Source: Phytophthora colocasiae (lineage: Eukaryota > Oomycota > Peronosporomycetes > Peronosporales > Peronosporaceae). From it: a stretch of DNA of 64,000 bases. The stretch lies in NCBI GenBank assembly GCA_018806915.1, contig JAGKQI010000061.1:62001-126000 (forward strand). The letters run 5' to 3'. Both the position numbers and the translations under genes were made by a program. The notes beneath the pieces are model-generated. The model saw nothing but the letters and a program-made list of their open reading frames with translations, did no database searches and had not been told where the DNA came from. Positions 40,621 to 51,513 of this stretch are shown here, piece by piece; positions within the stretch are counted from its first letter, which is position 1, and the number at the start of each line of letters is the position of its first letter.

Positions 40621-42792
40621 ATGACCCCTGCGACTCCGCCACTGCTGGCCGTAGCGCTTGTCTTCCACTCCAGACCGGAGTTCGACGCCCTCACCCATGT
40701 CATCAGCACTGTATCAATCTATGCAGACTCGTCTGTGGAGCAGCCGCTACACAAGGCGTGCAAGTTTGGGTCTGTGGCGCTTCTCGACCGCATTTGGAAC
40801 ACTACAGTGGATCTGGAGTCTAGTGGATGGGGGCTCTGGTCTGTGAGGAATCTACTCCGTTCGCAGAAATTGTACAGGAAACTTCAGTTCACATTGTGTC
40901 TACTGGAGGCTGCGAAGATCAATAGACTGGACATCGTACGGTGGTTCTTTGAGCGATTCCCGTACGGTGTGCGACGGAAAGTCATCTATGAGGCAGCTGC
41001 AGCTGGAGCACTGGAAATCCTTCAGTTCTTCTGCGCTAACGGCACGGTAGTCCGCGTCGAAGAGGATAATCAGTTCCTTGGCGAAGATTGGGACGAGGAG
41101 AGGGAGGACTGGGAGAGAGGAAGGTATATTCGCTTTGGTGGCGAGGATGCCGCTCGAGCCATTTTAGCTGAACACGTTGACGTGGCCAAGTGGATGTACT
41201 CGACACCCGAAGTGCTACGTGCGGCGAGAAACGAATTTACTGCGTTAGAGGCCGCATTTACCACTGGAAACAAAGAGCTATCTGATGTGATTTTGAACAT
41301 AATTGGTGAAGGCACCTTCGGAGTCATGCCTAGCGGACTGCAGGGAGCTGCTGCTAACGGCCATCTCGAACGTTTGCAGTGGTTCCAGGACAATGCAAGC
41401 TTCATGGCGGAGAGTACTGGGGTGCTACTTAAGGCAGCGGAAGCAGGACAACTTAAGGTGGTGCAATGGATCATCGACCGTGATCTAAAGGACGATGCGC
41501 TCGGGTATGAAAGCGGCCCCAACGAATACAATTCGGCCAGGTATGGCGAAAATTCACGTCGCACATACATTACTTGCCTCGGTGGAGAAGCGAGTCTATC
41601 CATTCATGCTGCTGCCATTAACGGGCACTTGGAAGTTGCGAGGTACCTTTATGCCAAAGTTGACAAACCACGCAACCAAGCAGAAGAAGAAACAGAGAAG
41701 CGCAGAGTAAGCAAGAGGATTGACGATCTTTTGTGGCACTTTAGATCAGACACCAAGACCAAGGGCATTATACAGAAAGTGTCGGGGGAGACGATGATGT
41801 TGGCTGCTGAAAGAGGATTTCTGGACGTGGTCAAGTGGCTCTACACTGAGTACCATTCTGATACGGCTATGAATCTGTTTTGGGTGCCTGGCGAAGTTGG
41901 CGAATGGTTTGATTACACTGGATACAACAAAGTCGCAGGTGATGGCGCTTTCTGTAGTGTGGTGGATGCAGCAGCAGCCAAGGGGCATTTGTCGGTCGTG
42001 CAATATTTGCTTCAAGTCGGAGGCAAAGCAGAAGATGAGCAGGCTCGCAAAAGACAGCGCACTGAATCAAAAGCAGGTAAACTTGCCGTGCCAACCACTG
42101 CAGGGTGCACTACTGCAGCGCTGGATCTTGCTGCTACTCACGGTCACCTGGATGTTGTTCGATGGCTTCATTCTAATTGCTCACTAGGCTGCACTACAGA
42201 TGCAATGGATGGTGCTGCAGCCAATGGCCACCTGGAGACTGTGAAATGGCTACATGCTAATCGAAAAGAAGGATGCACCACTGATGCAATAGATGTAGCT
42301 ACGTGTAGTGGTCATCTACACGTGGTAAAGTGGCTGCACGAGCACAGAAGTGAGGGATGCACTACAATTGCCATGAATAATGCAGTACGTCATTTCGAAC
42401 TATTAAAATGGCTCCATGAAAACCGGACGGAAGGTTACATGGGTAATGCAATGGAGAGCGCCGTCGGCGATGGTCATTTGAACACTGTAAAATGGCTACA
42501 CAAACATCTACCGACATACACAGCATCAATGGAAAGCGCCGTTCTCGGTGGCCACCTGCGCGTACTTCGGTGGCTGTTTGAGAATCTGGAGGGAAGTTTT
42601 ACTGACGAAGCTATACGTCTCGCTGCGAATTACGCCCAGTTTGAAACTCTGCTGATCTTACACAACATCGCGCAACAAGGACTCGCGAAGGAAATCAACA
42701 TCATGGATACTGAGGAGTCGGAGACAATGATTTCTGAGTATTATCTTGATATTACTGCCAGGTTTTGGGCCCCAGAGTACGACGATAACTGA
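40621..42792 (+). CDS. Ankyrin-repeat protein of the oomycete HLxVVKWLH type
   Basis: A single-exon 723-residue protein. After a divergent N-terminal third (SVEQPLHKACKFGSVALLDR) the C-terminal half is built of ankyrin-type repeats of about 26-33 residues with the recurring core GHLxVVxWLH: THGHLDVVRWLHSN, ANGHLETVKWLHAN, CSGHLHVVKWLHEH and DGHLNTVKWLHKH, each followed by xxEGCTTDAMDxAA. This WLHxNRxEGCTxxAM form is abundant in Phytophthora genomes. The repeats mediate protein binding; no enzyme domain or signal peptide is seen. The near-identical repeats are a likely substrate for copy-number change. Confidence 0.88.
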   Translation: MTPATPPLLAVALVFHSRPEFDALTHVISTVSIYADSSVEQPLHKACKFGSVALLDRIWNTTVDLESSGWGLWSVRNLLRSQKLYRKLQFTLCLLEAAKINRLDIVRWFFERFPYGVRRKVIYEAAAAGALEILQFFCANGTVVRVEEDNQFLGEDWDEEREDWERGRYIRFGGEDAARAILAEHVDVAKWMYSTPEVLRAARNEFTALEAAFTTGNKELSDVILNIIGEGTFGVMPSGLQGAAANGHLERLQWFQDNASFMAESTGVLLKAAEAGQLKVVQWIIDRDLKDDALGYESGPNEYNSARYGENSRRTYITCLGGEASLSIHAAAINGHLEVARYLYAKVDKPRNQAEEETEKRRVSKRIDDLLWHFRSDTKTKGIIQKVSGETMMLAAERGFLDVVKWLYTEYHSDTAMNLFWVPGEVGEWFDYTGYNKVAGDGAFCSVVDAAAAKGHLSVVQYLLQVGGKAEDEQARKRQRTESKAGKLAVPTTAGCTTAALDLAATHGHLDVVRWLHSNCSLGCTTDAMDGAAANGHLETVKWLHANRKEGCTTDAIDVATCSGHLHVVKWLHEHRSEGCTTIAMNNAVRHFELLKWLHENRTEGYMGNAMESAVGDGHLNTVKWLHKHLPTYTASMESAVLGGHLRVLRWLFENLEGSFTDEAIRLAANYAQFETLLILHNIAQQGLAKEINIMDTEESETMISEYYLDITARFWAPEYDDN

Positions 42793-43226
42793 GACTAACC
42801 GTAAAACCACAGTTTGCAAGTGGTGGCACGCTTGATAAGTGTAAAGGTATTGGGGTCAAAGCCTCAGGCGCCATGTAAACCGTACAACGGCGACGACGAC
42901 GGTGTTGTCTTCATCTGCAGAGTGCGGACGTCTGCAGGCTGGTTCATCAAGACAGCGGACACTTTGGGAGGTTTGAAGGCAGCAGGTTTGAGATCGCTCT
43001 CACCCTATCTGGAAATCGTATGGAATATGCTCGTCCTGCCTTTTCCGGCATCACCTTTGAGTACCTTGACATCACGCTGACTCGAGGATCGTACATGAAC
43101 GCTTTAGTAGAAGACCAATTCCGGCTCTGCGTGTGCAAGTCCCGCAGCTTCGAAGCCGTTTGAAACTCTTGTCACTTTCGCTTTTGCCAGTCTCAAAACA
43201 AGCAACCTAACTTCCCAACTCGCGCA
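42793..43226. other. Intergenic with an orphan open frame
   Basis: The frame ending at a TGA near 43162 is open for about 90 codons and reads protein-like (GRFEGSRFEIALTLSGNRME, then ITFEYLDITLTRGSYMNALV). It lacks an upstream ATG apart from an internal one, and no supporting exon was found. It may be a gene fragment or a terminal exon. The last ~60 bp before 43227 are the leader of the secreted-protein gene. Confidence 0.4.
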
Positions 43227-43835
43227 ATGGCTCCTTCGTTCGTGTCCTCGCTTTCGGCTGCTGCTGTTATCTCCAGTGCTGCACTACTGGCCGATGCTCA
43301 CCAGGTTGTGCTGCTACCTGCGCCTACGTATACTACGGATGACAAGGCCACCAAGTACGCCCCATTGGCCTTCCTGGAAGATCAGGGATTCGCCACCCAG
43401 GAGGATTTCACAGCCTGGCGTCAAGACAATGGCTACGATTCGTTGCGAGCGTTCAATGACGGTGCCTCCTACACTGTGAGTGATGGAGCGGACTTTACCT
43501 GTGGTTTCACCAATAAAGACGGCGACGTGCAGGCCATTCCGGACGCCAACGCAATGCGCTCGACCGGGTACACGCACGACGGTCCTTGTGAAGTGTGGCT
43601 AGACGATACAATGGTCATGCAGTACGACAACTGCCACGAAGCGATCAGTGGCAAGGACTACACCATCGACTATAGTTCGTGCACGTCCACCTGCACGCTC
43701 TACTGGTTCTGGCTTGGCGTCCGCTACCTCAAGAACGAATACTCGTGGCAGATCTACAAAGCCTGTGTGCCGCTTTCCGCTTCAGCCCGTCGTCTGGAAG
43801 GTACAGTCAACGAGTCCGTGATCGTCGACTTCTAA
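43227..43835 (+). CDS. Secreted six-cysteine protein, paralogue 1
   Basis: Function unknown. The 202-residue single-exon protein has a signal peptide (SLSAAAVISSAALLADA, cleavage near residue 24, before HQVVLLPAP). The mature part has six cysteines at positions shared with two neighbours: DFTCGFTN, GPCEVWLDD, DNCHEA, SSCTSTC and KACVPL, enough for three disulfides. Aromatic blocks flank them (TLYWFWLGVRYLKNEYSWQI). No membrane segment or RxLR motif is seen. The C-terminus is LEGTVNESVIVDF. It forms a divergent-convergent set with 44264-44878 and 45769-46371, which suggests local duplication. A role at the host interface or in the wall is possible but inferred only from secretion and cysteines. 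Confidence 0.85.
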   Translation: MAPSFVSSLSAAAVISSAALLADAHQVVLLPAPTYTTDDKATKYAPLAFLEDQGFATQEDFTAWRQDNGYDSLRAFNDGASYTVSDGADFTCGFTNKDGDVQAIPDANAMRSTGYTHDGPCEVWLDDTMVMQYDNCHEAISGKDYTIDYSSCTSTCTLYWFWLGVRYLKNEYSWQIYKACVPLSASARRLEGTVNESVIVDF

Positions 43836-44263
43836 AATGTCAAGCAGCAGATCGAAGAGACTAGGAAAGTGCCAGGGTGCTGTGCAGTTAACTTTGTTCG
43901 TTCGTTTAATAAACCAAAAATGTATGTAGATGTTGCCATTGCAATGCTTCAACGATAGCTTAGTCATGAAAGATGAGTGCCAATTTGGTTGAAGCTCAAC
44001 GGGTGTAAGAAGACAATCAACACTTCGTTAGTGTCCGAAACTGCGCCTCACACCTTTACTTTCAAAGTCTCCAGATGCAGCGACGCAAGAATCACCAGAA
44101 GCATCTTGTATTAAGCACCTCAACGATATGAACGCATTCAACGAACCAAACAGCAATGGAATTGGGATTAAAGGACTGTCAAAGACATTTACGTAAGTTA
44201 TGATCATTCGTCGACCATAAGCTTCGAGTTGGATCTGGAGATCCGAATATGTCAACGGGTGCT
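43836..44263. other. Intergenic between convergent secreted-protein genes
   Basis: No supported gene. The two flanking paralogues end toward this stretch, so it holds their 3' untranslated regions. Confidence 0.6.
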
Positions 44264-44878
44264 TTAGAACTCAATGGCGACCGATTCGTTGGCAGCACCT
44301 TCAAGGCGACGGGCCGAAGACGAAAGAGGAATGCAGGCCTTGTACACTTGCCACGAGTGCTCGTTCTTGAGGAAGCGCGTTCCCAGCCAATACCAGCGCA
44401 GTGTGCACGAACCCTTGCACGAGCTGTAGTCCAGGTTGTACGTCTTGCCCGGGAACGTCTCGTGGCAGTTGTCCGACTGGAGGACGCGCGTGGTGTCAAG
44501 CCACACCTCGCACGGGCCGTCGTGCGTGTACCCGGTCGAACGCATCGTGCCGTCAGGGATAGGCTGCGGTGCCGCCTTGGCGTTGGTGAAGCCGCAGTAG
44601 TAGTCAGCTCCGTCCGTGACAGTGTACTTGGCGCCGTCCATGAAGGCGCGCAGAGTCTTGTAGCCGTTGCTACGGCGCCATCCATTGAAATCCTCGACTG
44701 TCTTGAACCCTTGGTTTTCCAGGAAAGCCAGAGGTGCGTACTTGGTGTCCTTGTTATCCGTCGTGTAGGTCGGCGCTGGTAGCAGGACAACCTGGTGGGC
44801 ATCGGCCGTGGGGGTAAGAAGAGCAACACTGGAAAGCACAGCGGCGACGGTGAGGGATGACAGCAGGGAAGGAGCCAT
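44264..44878 (-). CDS. Secreted six-cysteine protein, paralogue 2
   Basis: This 204-residue single-exon protein is the closest relative of the one at 43227 in inverted orientation. It shares HQVVLLPAPTYTTD, KYAPLAFLE, the six cysteines (YYCGFTN, GPCEVWLD, DNCHETF, SSCKGSC, KACIPL) and the C-terminal RRLEGAANESV. The signal peptide is MAPSLLSSLTVAAVLSSVAL. Differences cluster in the middle (NAKAAPQPIPDG). An oomycete-type initiator lies about 36-49 bp upstream of the ATG. Function unknown. Confidence 0.85.
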   Translation of the reverse strand: MAPSLLSSLTVAAVLSSVALLTPTADAHQVVLLPAPTYTTDNKDTKYAPLAFLENQGFKTVEDFNGWRRSNGYKTLRAFMDGAKYTVTDGADYYCGFTNAKAAPQPIPDGTMRSTGYTHDGPCEVWLDTTRVLQSDNCHETFPGKTYNLDYSSCKGSCTLRWYWLGTRFLKNEHSWQVYKACIPLSSSARRLEGAANESVAIEF

Positions 44879-45768
44879 TGTAGTACTGGAAGTGCTGTGG
44901 TGACGACGCGGAAGAATGGAAAGTGAGTGAGGAGGACCGTTTTGCAGTTCGCAACAGGGTCACACGCACTGAAGGAGGCATTCCCTGGTGTCTGGTCTGG
45001 TGGTGTCGAGAGAGGTTACCGACGGTGCGAACAGCGTTTCACGCGGTCAAAGGTGACCGCCAGCCGGTGCTGCGGCGGCTCCAGAGGCAAACCATCGTGG
45101 TAACTGGAAGAGGACACGCGATCTCTCCTCTACAGCTACGAGCTGCCGTTGCGATAGTCGAGCAAATCGGTCACTTTTGCAATCGAAGTTTCTGTGCATG
45201 AAATTCCAGCGCAAGTAGAGGCAATGCTAGTGTAGAGGACTTATATCCTTAGTCACTCATGGATGTCTGCTGGGTGCGTCCTTGTCATCCGGCGACCGTA
45301 GACGAATTGAACACCTCGGACAGAAAAATCAATCGGGCATTGCGGTGCATTGCCAATGAAAACTAGAGAGATGGCAAAGTGAATCACATTGTGCAATGCA
45401 ACTCAATTAAATGTCTGCAACACCACAGTCCTTGTAACAAGCAAGACGAGTTTCGCTGCTCGCGATCGTCGAGCACCCCCACCGAAAGCGTGTCGGACTT
45501 GGCACTCCACCTCCCAGCTGGTTCTGGTGCTATTGTGACGGCGCGTCGGTGGTCGAGCTGCTACATGCACCAGTTGCTTGGGTGTACGTAGAGGTGAGTT
45601 CCGTCCTACATGTATGTACAACGTCAACGACATCGCCAAGATGTGCCAACAGTAGTGGCGTTCCTTAAATCGCGCGCGTCCTGCAGACATTTTTTTCGAG
45701 GTGATATTTTTTTATGAGCACATGCAACGCATAACAACACACCAATGCTACTGTGGGTTGGCGCCAGG
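44879..45768. other. Intergenic upstream of secreted paralogue 2
   Basis: About 0.9 kb. Apart from the initiator-like site at its left end I see only short, unsupported ORFs. It separates paralogue 2 from the end of paralogue 3. Confidence 0.5.
44914..44927 (-). promoter_or_regulatory. Oomycete-type initiator before secreted paralogue 2
   Basis: On the minus strand the site reads CTCACTTTCCATTC, fitting TCAYTYYNCA(A/T)T. Its spacing to the ATG at 44878 fits a short leader. Called by motif and spacing only. Confidence 0.6.
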
Positions 45769-46371
45769 TCACGCCGTAGCAGCCGTCCCGAGGCCCACGC
45801 AGTTCTTGTACACTTGCCACGAGTAGATTCCTTCGACGTACTTGATGCCGAGCCAGTACCAGGACAACGTGCAGGACTCACCGCACGAGCTATAGTCGAC
45901 CTGGTGCTGGCCATGCGGGAATTCAGTGTGGCAGTTGCGACCCGCAGACACTTTGGTGTCGTCCAGCCAGACCTCACACGGGCCGTCCAGTGTGTAGCCC
46001 GACGTCTGGAACGAGTTGTTGGTCGGGATAGGCTGCGTCTCGGTCTTGGGGCTCGTGAGGCCGCACTCAAAGATGGCCTCCTCCGTCACCTGGTACAGTG
46101 ACTCATCGTCCAGCATAGCGCGCAATGAAGTGTAGCCATGCTCCTGCATCCAGCCCTGAGCTTCGATGCTCGTGTTGACTCCCTGCTCTTGTAAATAGGC
46201 GAGCGCCATCCCCTGGAAGTCCAGACCGTCCACGATGAAGAAGGGCGGAGGATGCTGCACCACTTGACCCTCGCCCAGTCCGGCATCCAGACGGCGCTGA
46301 CCGGTGACACACAGGACCAACGAGAGCAGAAGAAGAGAAGACAACAGGACGCTGACACGTACGAGTCTCAT
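45769..46371 (-). CDS. Secreted six-cysteine protein, paralogue 3 (divergent)
   Basis: From the ATG at 46371, chosen because it starts a strong signal peptide (MRLVRVSVLLSSLLLLSLVL, cleavage after VTGQ or nearby), the protein has 200 residues. The longer frame upstream reads leader-like sequence without secretory features. The six-cysteine pattern is kept: FECGLTS, GPCEVWLDD, RNCHTEF, SSCGESC and KNCVGLG, as are the SWYWLGIKYVEG and YSWQVYKNC blocks. The N-terminal HQVVLLPAP block of its paralogues is replaced by VQHPPPFFIVDG. Function unknown. Confidence 0.8.
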   Translation of the reverse strand: MRLVRVSVLLSSLLLLSLVLCVTGQRRLDAGLGEGQVVQHPPPFFIVDGLDFQGMALAYLQEQGVNTSIEAQGWMQEHGYTSLRAMLDDESLYQVTEEAIFECGLTSPKTETQPIPTNNSFQTSGYTLDGPCEVWLDDTKVSAGRNCHTEFPHGQHQVDYSSCGESCTLSWYWLGIKYVEGIYSWQVYKNCVGLGTAATA

Positions 46372-46554
46372 AGCGATTGATTGTGGAAGTGTCGGAAAAA
46401 CAAAAGCGGGAAGGAGCGGGCAGATGGTAAGACGAGATGATTTGAAATGGCTAGTGCTACCGATCAAGATGATAGTTCTCTTCACTAAAGTTTGCGACAA
46501 CCTTCAACAGTAGGAAGCAGCGACTCATGACGTGGAAGACCCAACTGCGCCGAT

Positions 46555-46615
46555 TCTCAGCTCGATTTCCCCTCCCGCTAAGGATTTCAGGAAAGAGCGT
46601 CATTACTCAGCGATA
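46555..46615 (-). promoter_or_regulatory. Candidate SECIS element in the selenoprotein 3' UTR
   Basis: On the minus strand ATGA (46603-46600) is followed by 12 bases and then an AAA (46587-46585) in what would be the apical loop. CTCTTTCC can pair, with G-U pairs, to GGGAGGGG downstream. A GA lies about 21 bases after the AA (CGAG, 46564-46561). ATGA, AA and GA with these spacings are the core of eukaryotic SECIS elements. It begins about 200 bases after the TAA of the gene at 46815-48839. No folding program was run. Confidence 0.45.
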
Positions 46616-46814
46616 GTCTCCCGTCAAGCCAACCAGGCTCCACCTTTTTGAGCAGTTCACAGGTGAATTGCTCAATAATGAAGTACTTGTTGGCCTGGCC
46701 TCCGTCAGTTGCTTCCTCTCCCCCTCCTTCCCACCTCCTAAATGACTCAATCGACTAGGACGATACACCTGTTAACGGAGTCCCAGGAGGCTTTGGAGGA
46801 AAGTAGGGGGGAAT

Positions 46815-48839
46815 TTAACCTCAGCAACCCCCGCCAGTGGTCTCACCGCCACTGCTCTTCGTCACCTCCAGGGTCGTGAACGACTCAGCTGTCGTCGGGT
46901 GGATACCCACTGTATCAACCATTTGGTCGTACGTGAAGCCCAACTTCATGGCTAACCCCATGGCTTGAGTCACCTCGCCAGCATTCGGCCCAAGGTAGTG
47001 GAAACCCACCACAAACTTATCACGTGTCATATCACAGATCACCTTCACGTAACACGACTCCGCAGATGTGCGGGTGTCCGTCGACAACGACCACTCCAGC
47101 GGCACAAAGTTCGTGTGGTAAACCTCGATGTTGTCCTCTCCGAAACGCTCTTTACTGTCTTCCTCTGACAAGCCACAGCATCCGTATTCAATAGGAGTAA
47201 ACACTGCTGTACACACCTTCTCGTAGTCCATCTGCACCGTTGAGTTATTGTACAGACGACGCGAAAGCAACCGTCCAGCCTGAATGGCAACGGGCGTAAG
47301 TTCCGGCGCGTCGATTACATCGCCAATGGCATAAATGTTGGGCGTCGAGGTCTGCTCGTTCTTCACCCAAATGCGTCCAGTCTTCTCATTCAGTTTCACT
47401 CCAGCGTTGCCCAGGTTCAGCTTCGCCACGTCAGGATCACGGCCTGTAGCGTTAAGCACCGTATCGAAAGCTTCCTCGCAGCTCTCTCCGTCGTCGCTTG
47501 TCCACTTCACCAACAGCTGGCCGTTCTCGAGCTTCGTGATGGACTGCGGTACTGCCTTCCGAATGAACTCGATACCTGACTGCACCTCCATATACTCGCC
47601 GATCTTGTCTGCCATGTCTTGGTCAAAACCACGAAGCAAAATGGATCGCACCATCACCTTGACATCGTAGCCCATGCCCTTCAGGAAGCCTGCACACTCC
47701 AGTGCCACGTACGAGGCGCCAACCACAAGAGTCTTGCCCGGCTCCTTCTTCTTCATCCAGAAAATATCGTCACTCGAAATCGCATGCTCTCCACCTGGAC
47801 AGGTTAATTCCTTGGGCCGACCACCAACAGCAATGACCACATCACGTGTAGTGACCTGCTTGGTGCCCTTGCGAGGGTGCCACAACTCCAACGTATGTGG
47901 GTCAACAAACGAGCCCAGGAAGTTTTCGTACTTGACGTACTTACTGCGCAACTCCACCTTATACTTGAAGTTGATGCTCTTGATGTACCCGTCCACGTTC
48001 GACACTAACTGCTTCCAGTTAAACGTTGGAGCGTTCCCATCGCTAGATGAGAGATTCCAGCCAAAGTTGGCACCGTCATGGTGCATGACCTCGCCAATTA
48101 AAGAACTTTGGTGCATCAGCTTCTTGGGGATGCAGCCGACATTGACACACGTGCCACCAAGACCCCAAGATGTGCCTTGAGGCGACGGCTTGACGTAGTC
48201 CAGCACACAGACCTTCTGACCGAAAGAAGCCGCTTCCTTGGAGCAAGCCAGTCCTCCAGATCCACCACCAATCACCACAAGATCGTAGTCGTAGTTGATC
48301 TCTTCAGTATCAGCAGTCGATGTCTCCTCCACATTTGCTTCAGGCATCGGGACATCATCTTCGGCAGACTTTTCTGTCGAGTTTTCAGTAAACGACACAC
48401 TCTGAGGATTCCCCGCTCCTACACCTGATCGGAAGTACATCAGTAGATCGTCACATCCACCCACAAAAACCGTGGGGTTGCTACTCCACACAAAGGGGGA
48501 CGTTACGTGCTTCGTGGCCTTGGAATCCTCTCCAAAGCTCGTGACTAATTCATCCTTTGACTCGCTCAGCCACTGCTTGAAGGCCTCTCGGTCTTCAAAC
48601 GGATGCGCTGTAAAGGTCACTCGGTCGGGGTAGAGCATTTGCATGGCTGCAGCCACTTCTCCGGCTTTGACGAAGGACGGACATGTCTTCCAACCGGCGA
48701 TGTGGAACGTGGCCACAGACGAGTCCGACGGAGTCACCAGCGTCTCCGCTAAGCTGCACATAGAAGAGAAGAAAGGGTTAGTTAGGAGAAAGGAAGAGAG
48801 AGAAAGAGAGAGAGAGACGCACTTCACTCCAGACGCCAT
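46815..48839 (-). CDS. Selenoprotein thioredoxin reductase with N-terminal glutaredoxin-like domain (TGR-like)
   Basis: It would pass electrons from NADPH through FAD to thioredoxin or glutathione-type acceptors. Exon 1 is 48839-48823 and exon 2 runs 48753-46815; the 69-bp intron is frame-neutral. Residues about 20-115 form a thioredoxin-fold domain with GWKTCPSF and FVGGCDDLL. The reductase follows: FAD site DLVVIGGGSGGLACSKEA, redox pair GGTCVNVGCIPKKLMHQ, NADPH site TLVVGASYVALECAGFLKG, YAIGDVIDAPELTPVAIQAG, and the dimer interface with GIHPTTAESFTTLEV. The frame appears to stop at TGA (46821-46823), but the codons are GGT TGC TGA GGT TAA, that is Gly-Cys-Sec-Gly-stop, the exact end of selenium-dependent thioredoxin reductases. 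I therefore extend the CDS to 46815; about 651 residues. Confidence 0.9.
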
Positions 48840-48956
48840 CTTCCTTCGCTTGTTCCCCCCGACTGGGAGCATAAGAAAAAATATTTTTGCCAAATCACAC
48901 TTTTTTTTCTTAGTTTTGTGTTGTTACCATAATAATTAATCTTTACCAGTATTTTT

Positions 48957-49823
<867 letters not shown>

Positions 49824-49958
49824 TTATGCATGGACATAAGCTCACGTTTTGAGATTTGCTTGACTGACTCTGCCGTTCTGCAAGTTGCAGACTGCAACCT
49901 CGAAGAAGTGTGAATGTCCTTGTTCGGCGTGAGCGAGGAACCGGAGGTAGCTTTTTAG

Positions 49959-49982
49959 AGCACCTCCAGCGGCAAGTCTTAT
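49959..49982 (+). repeat. Left Harbinger terminal inverted repeat
   Basis: It begins GAGCACCTCCAGCGGCAAG after a TTA. It pairs with 52289-52312, with two differences. Confidence 0.9.
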
Positions 49983-50130
49983 ACGAGGTCTCAACGGCGA
50001 CCTTTGGCTAGCATTAAGACCCCAGTTTTAAATAAGACCTGACACGTGGATTTTTTTCCCAGCGGGGAGTCTTAACCAAAAGTCCTATTTCAACCTGTTG
50101 CCCGTTTCGCGAGCGGCCAAGACCAAACGA

Positions 50131-51478
50131 ATGGCATCCTCACCGTGGATGGCAGGGGCACTGGAGGGTGAAGACGACTCAGATGACGAATACTTTCGGT
50201 TAATTATCTTGCCGACGATACATGGATGCACCAAGCGCAAGCACGGTGGATCAGTGCCGGGAAAGCGCGCGGCCAAGGAGCGACAACGAGCCAAATGGGG
50301 GAAAGAGTTGATGGCAGACTACTTCGGTGAGAATCCGACTTACGATGCACGTACGAAACCATGCTTTTCGGTATAATGGACAGAACTAATCTGCTGCGTT
50401 CATGCAGGTGATTTCCGCCGCAGGTTTAGGATGCGACGCTGCCTCTTCGAGCGAATTGTTGTCGCTCTCGTGGAAGACAGCGAGAGCAACTATTTCACAC
50501 AACGTGCGGATGCTACTGGTCTCCTAGGCTTTCTTCCTGAGCAAAAAGTGACTTGCGCACTACGCATGCTTGCGTACGGTGCATGCGCCGATCAACTCGA
50601 CGAATTAATACGCATCGGCGAATCTACGGTAATGGAAGCTATGCGTTACTTTTGCAGCGCTATCATGCGCATTTTCGGACCTGAATATCTTCGACAACCG
50701 ACACAATTTGATTTGGAGATGCTGCTAGCGGAAAATGCTGCACGGGGGTTCCCGGGAATGATAGGAAGTCTAGATTGCATGCACTGGTCTTGGAAAAACT
50801 GCCCGATTGCGTGGGCCGGCGCATTCAAAGGCAAGGAAAAATCAAAAACAGTGATCCTTTAGGGCCGTGGCATCCCAGACTCTCTGGATATGGCATGCCT
50901 TTTTCGGGACACCAGGGTCAAACAACGACTTGAACGTGCTGGAACGTTCTCCTTTATTGGATAACTTGGTGAACAGTGCTGCACCGATTGTACATTTCAA
51001 CGTCAATGGGGCGACATATGAGCGGGCGTACTACCTAACGGATGGAATTTACCCCTCATGGGAGATTTTCCAGCAAAGCATTGTTAACCCGAACAACCGT
51101 AAGCGCAAAACATTTAAAACTGTACACGAAGCAGTTAGAAAGGATATCGAGCGTGCGTTTGGGGTATTGCAGCAGCGCTTTCGTATTCTAGCTGTCCCGT
51201 GCAAGTTGTGGAGTGTAAATGCAATGGGATCAGTCATAATGACCTGTATTATTCTCCATAATATGATCATTGAAGATGAAATTGGCGATAGTACATTGAA
51301 CAACAATTACTTGTACGAAGATGGATGGGTGAGCCCAGCACCACCAACACCTCACGAGCGTTGCCCGGTTACGGACATCATACAAGAGCTGCTAGCAATA
51401 GAAGATGAAAACTCACATTTCGCGTTAAAAAACGATCTGATTGAACATATCTGGCAAATGTTCGGCGACAGCGGCTAA
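50131..51478 (+). pseudogene. Harbinger transposase, frameshifted
   Basis: The order is typical of plant-type Harbinger transposases. Exon 1 (50131-50326) and exon 2 (from 50408) join in phase to read GDFRRRFRMRRCLFERIVVA. The core follows with GMIGSLDCMHWSWKNCP, then the second block PGSNNDLNVLERSPLLDN and the final KDIERAFGVLQQRFRILAVP, giving the DDE positions. At about 50860 the frame reads ACA GTG ATC CTT TAG; the downstream continuation AVASQTLWIWHAFFG is in the next frame, so one extra base breaks the gene. Everything after this is open to 51478. Without the frame break the protein would be of usual length. Confidence 0.88.
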
Positions 51479-51513
51479 CAAGCTCTCACGATTGCTGATG
51501 TAGAGTAAGTGAG

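Noticed and set aside
46650..46680. GAGCA-TTCAC/GTGAA-TGCTC hairpin as the SECIS
   Set aside because: It lacks the ATGA/GA quartet and the AA apical loop, so the downstream site is the better candidate.
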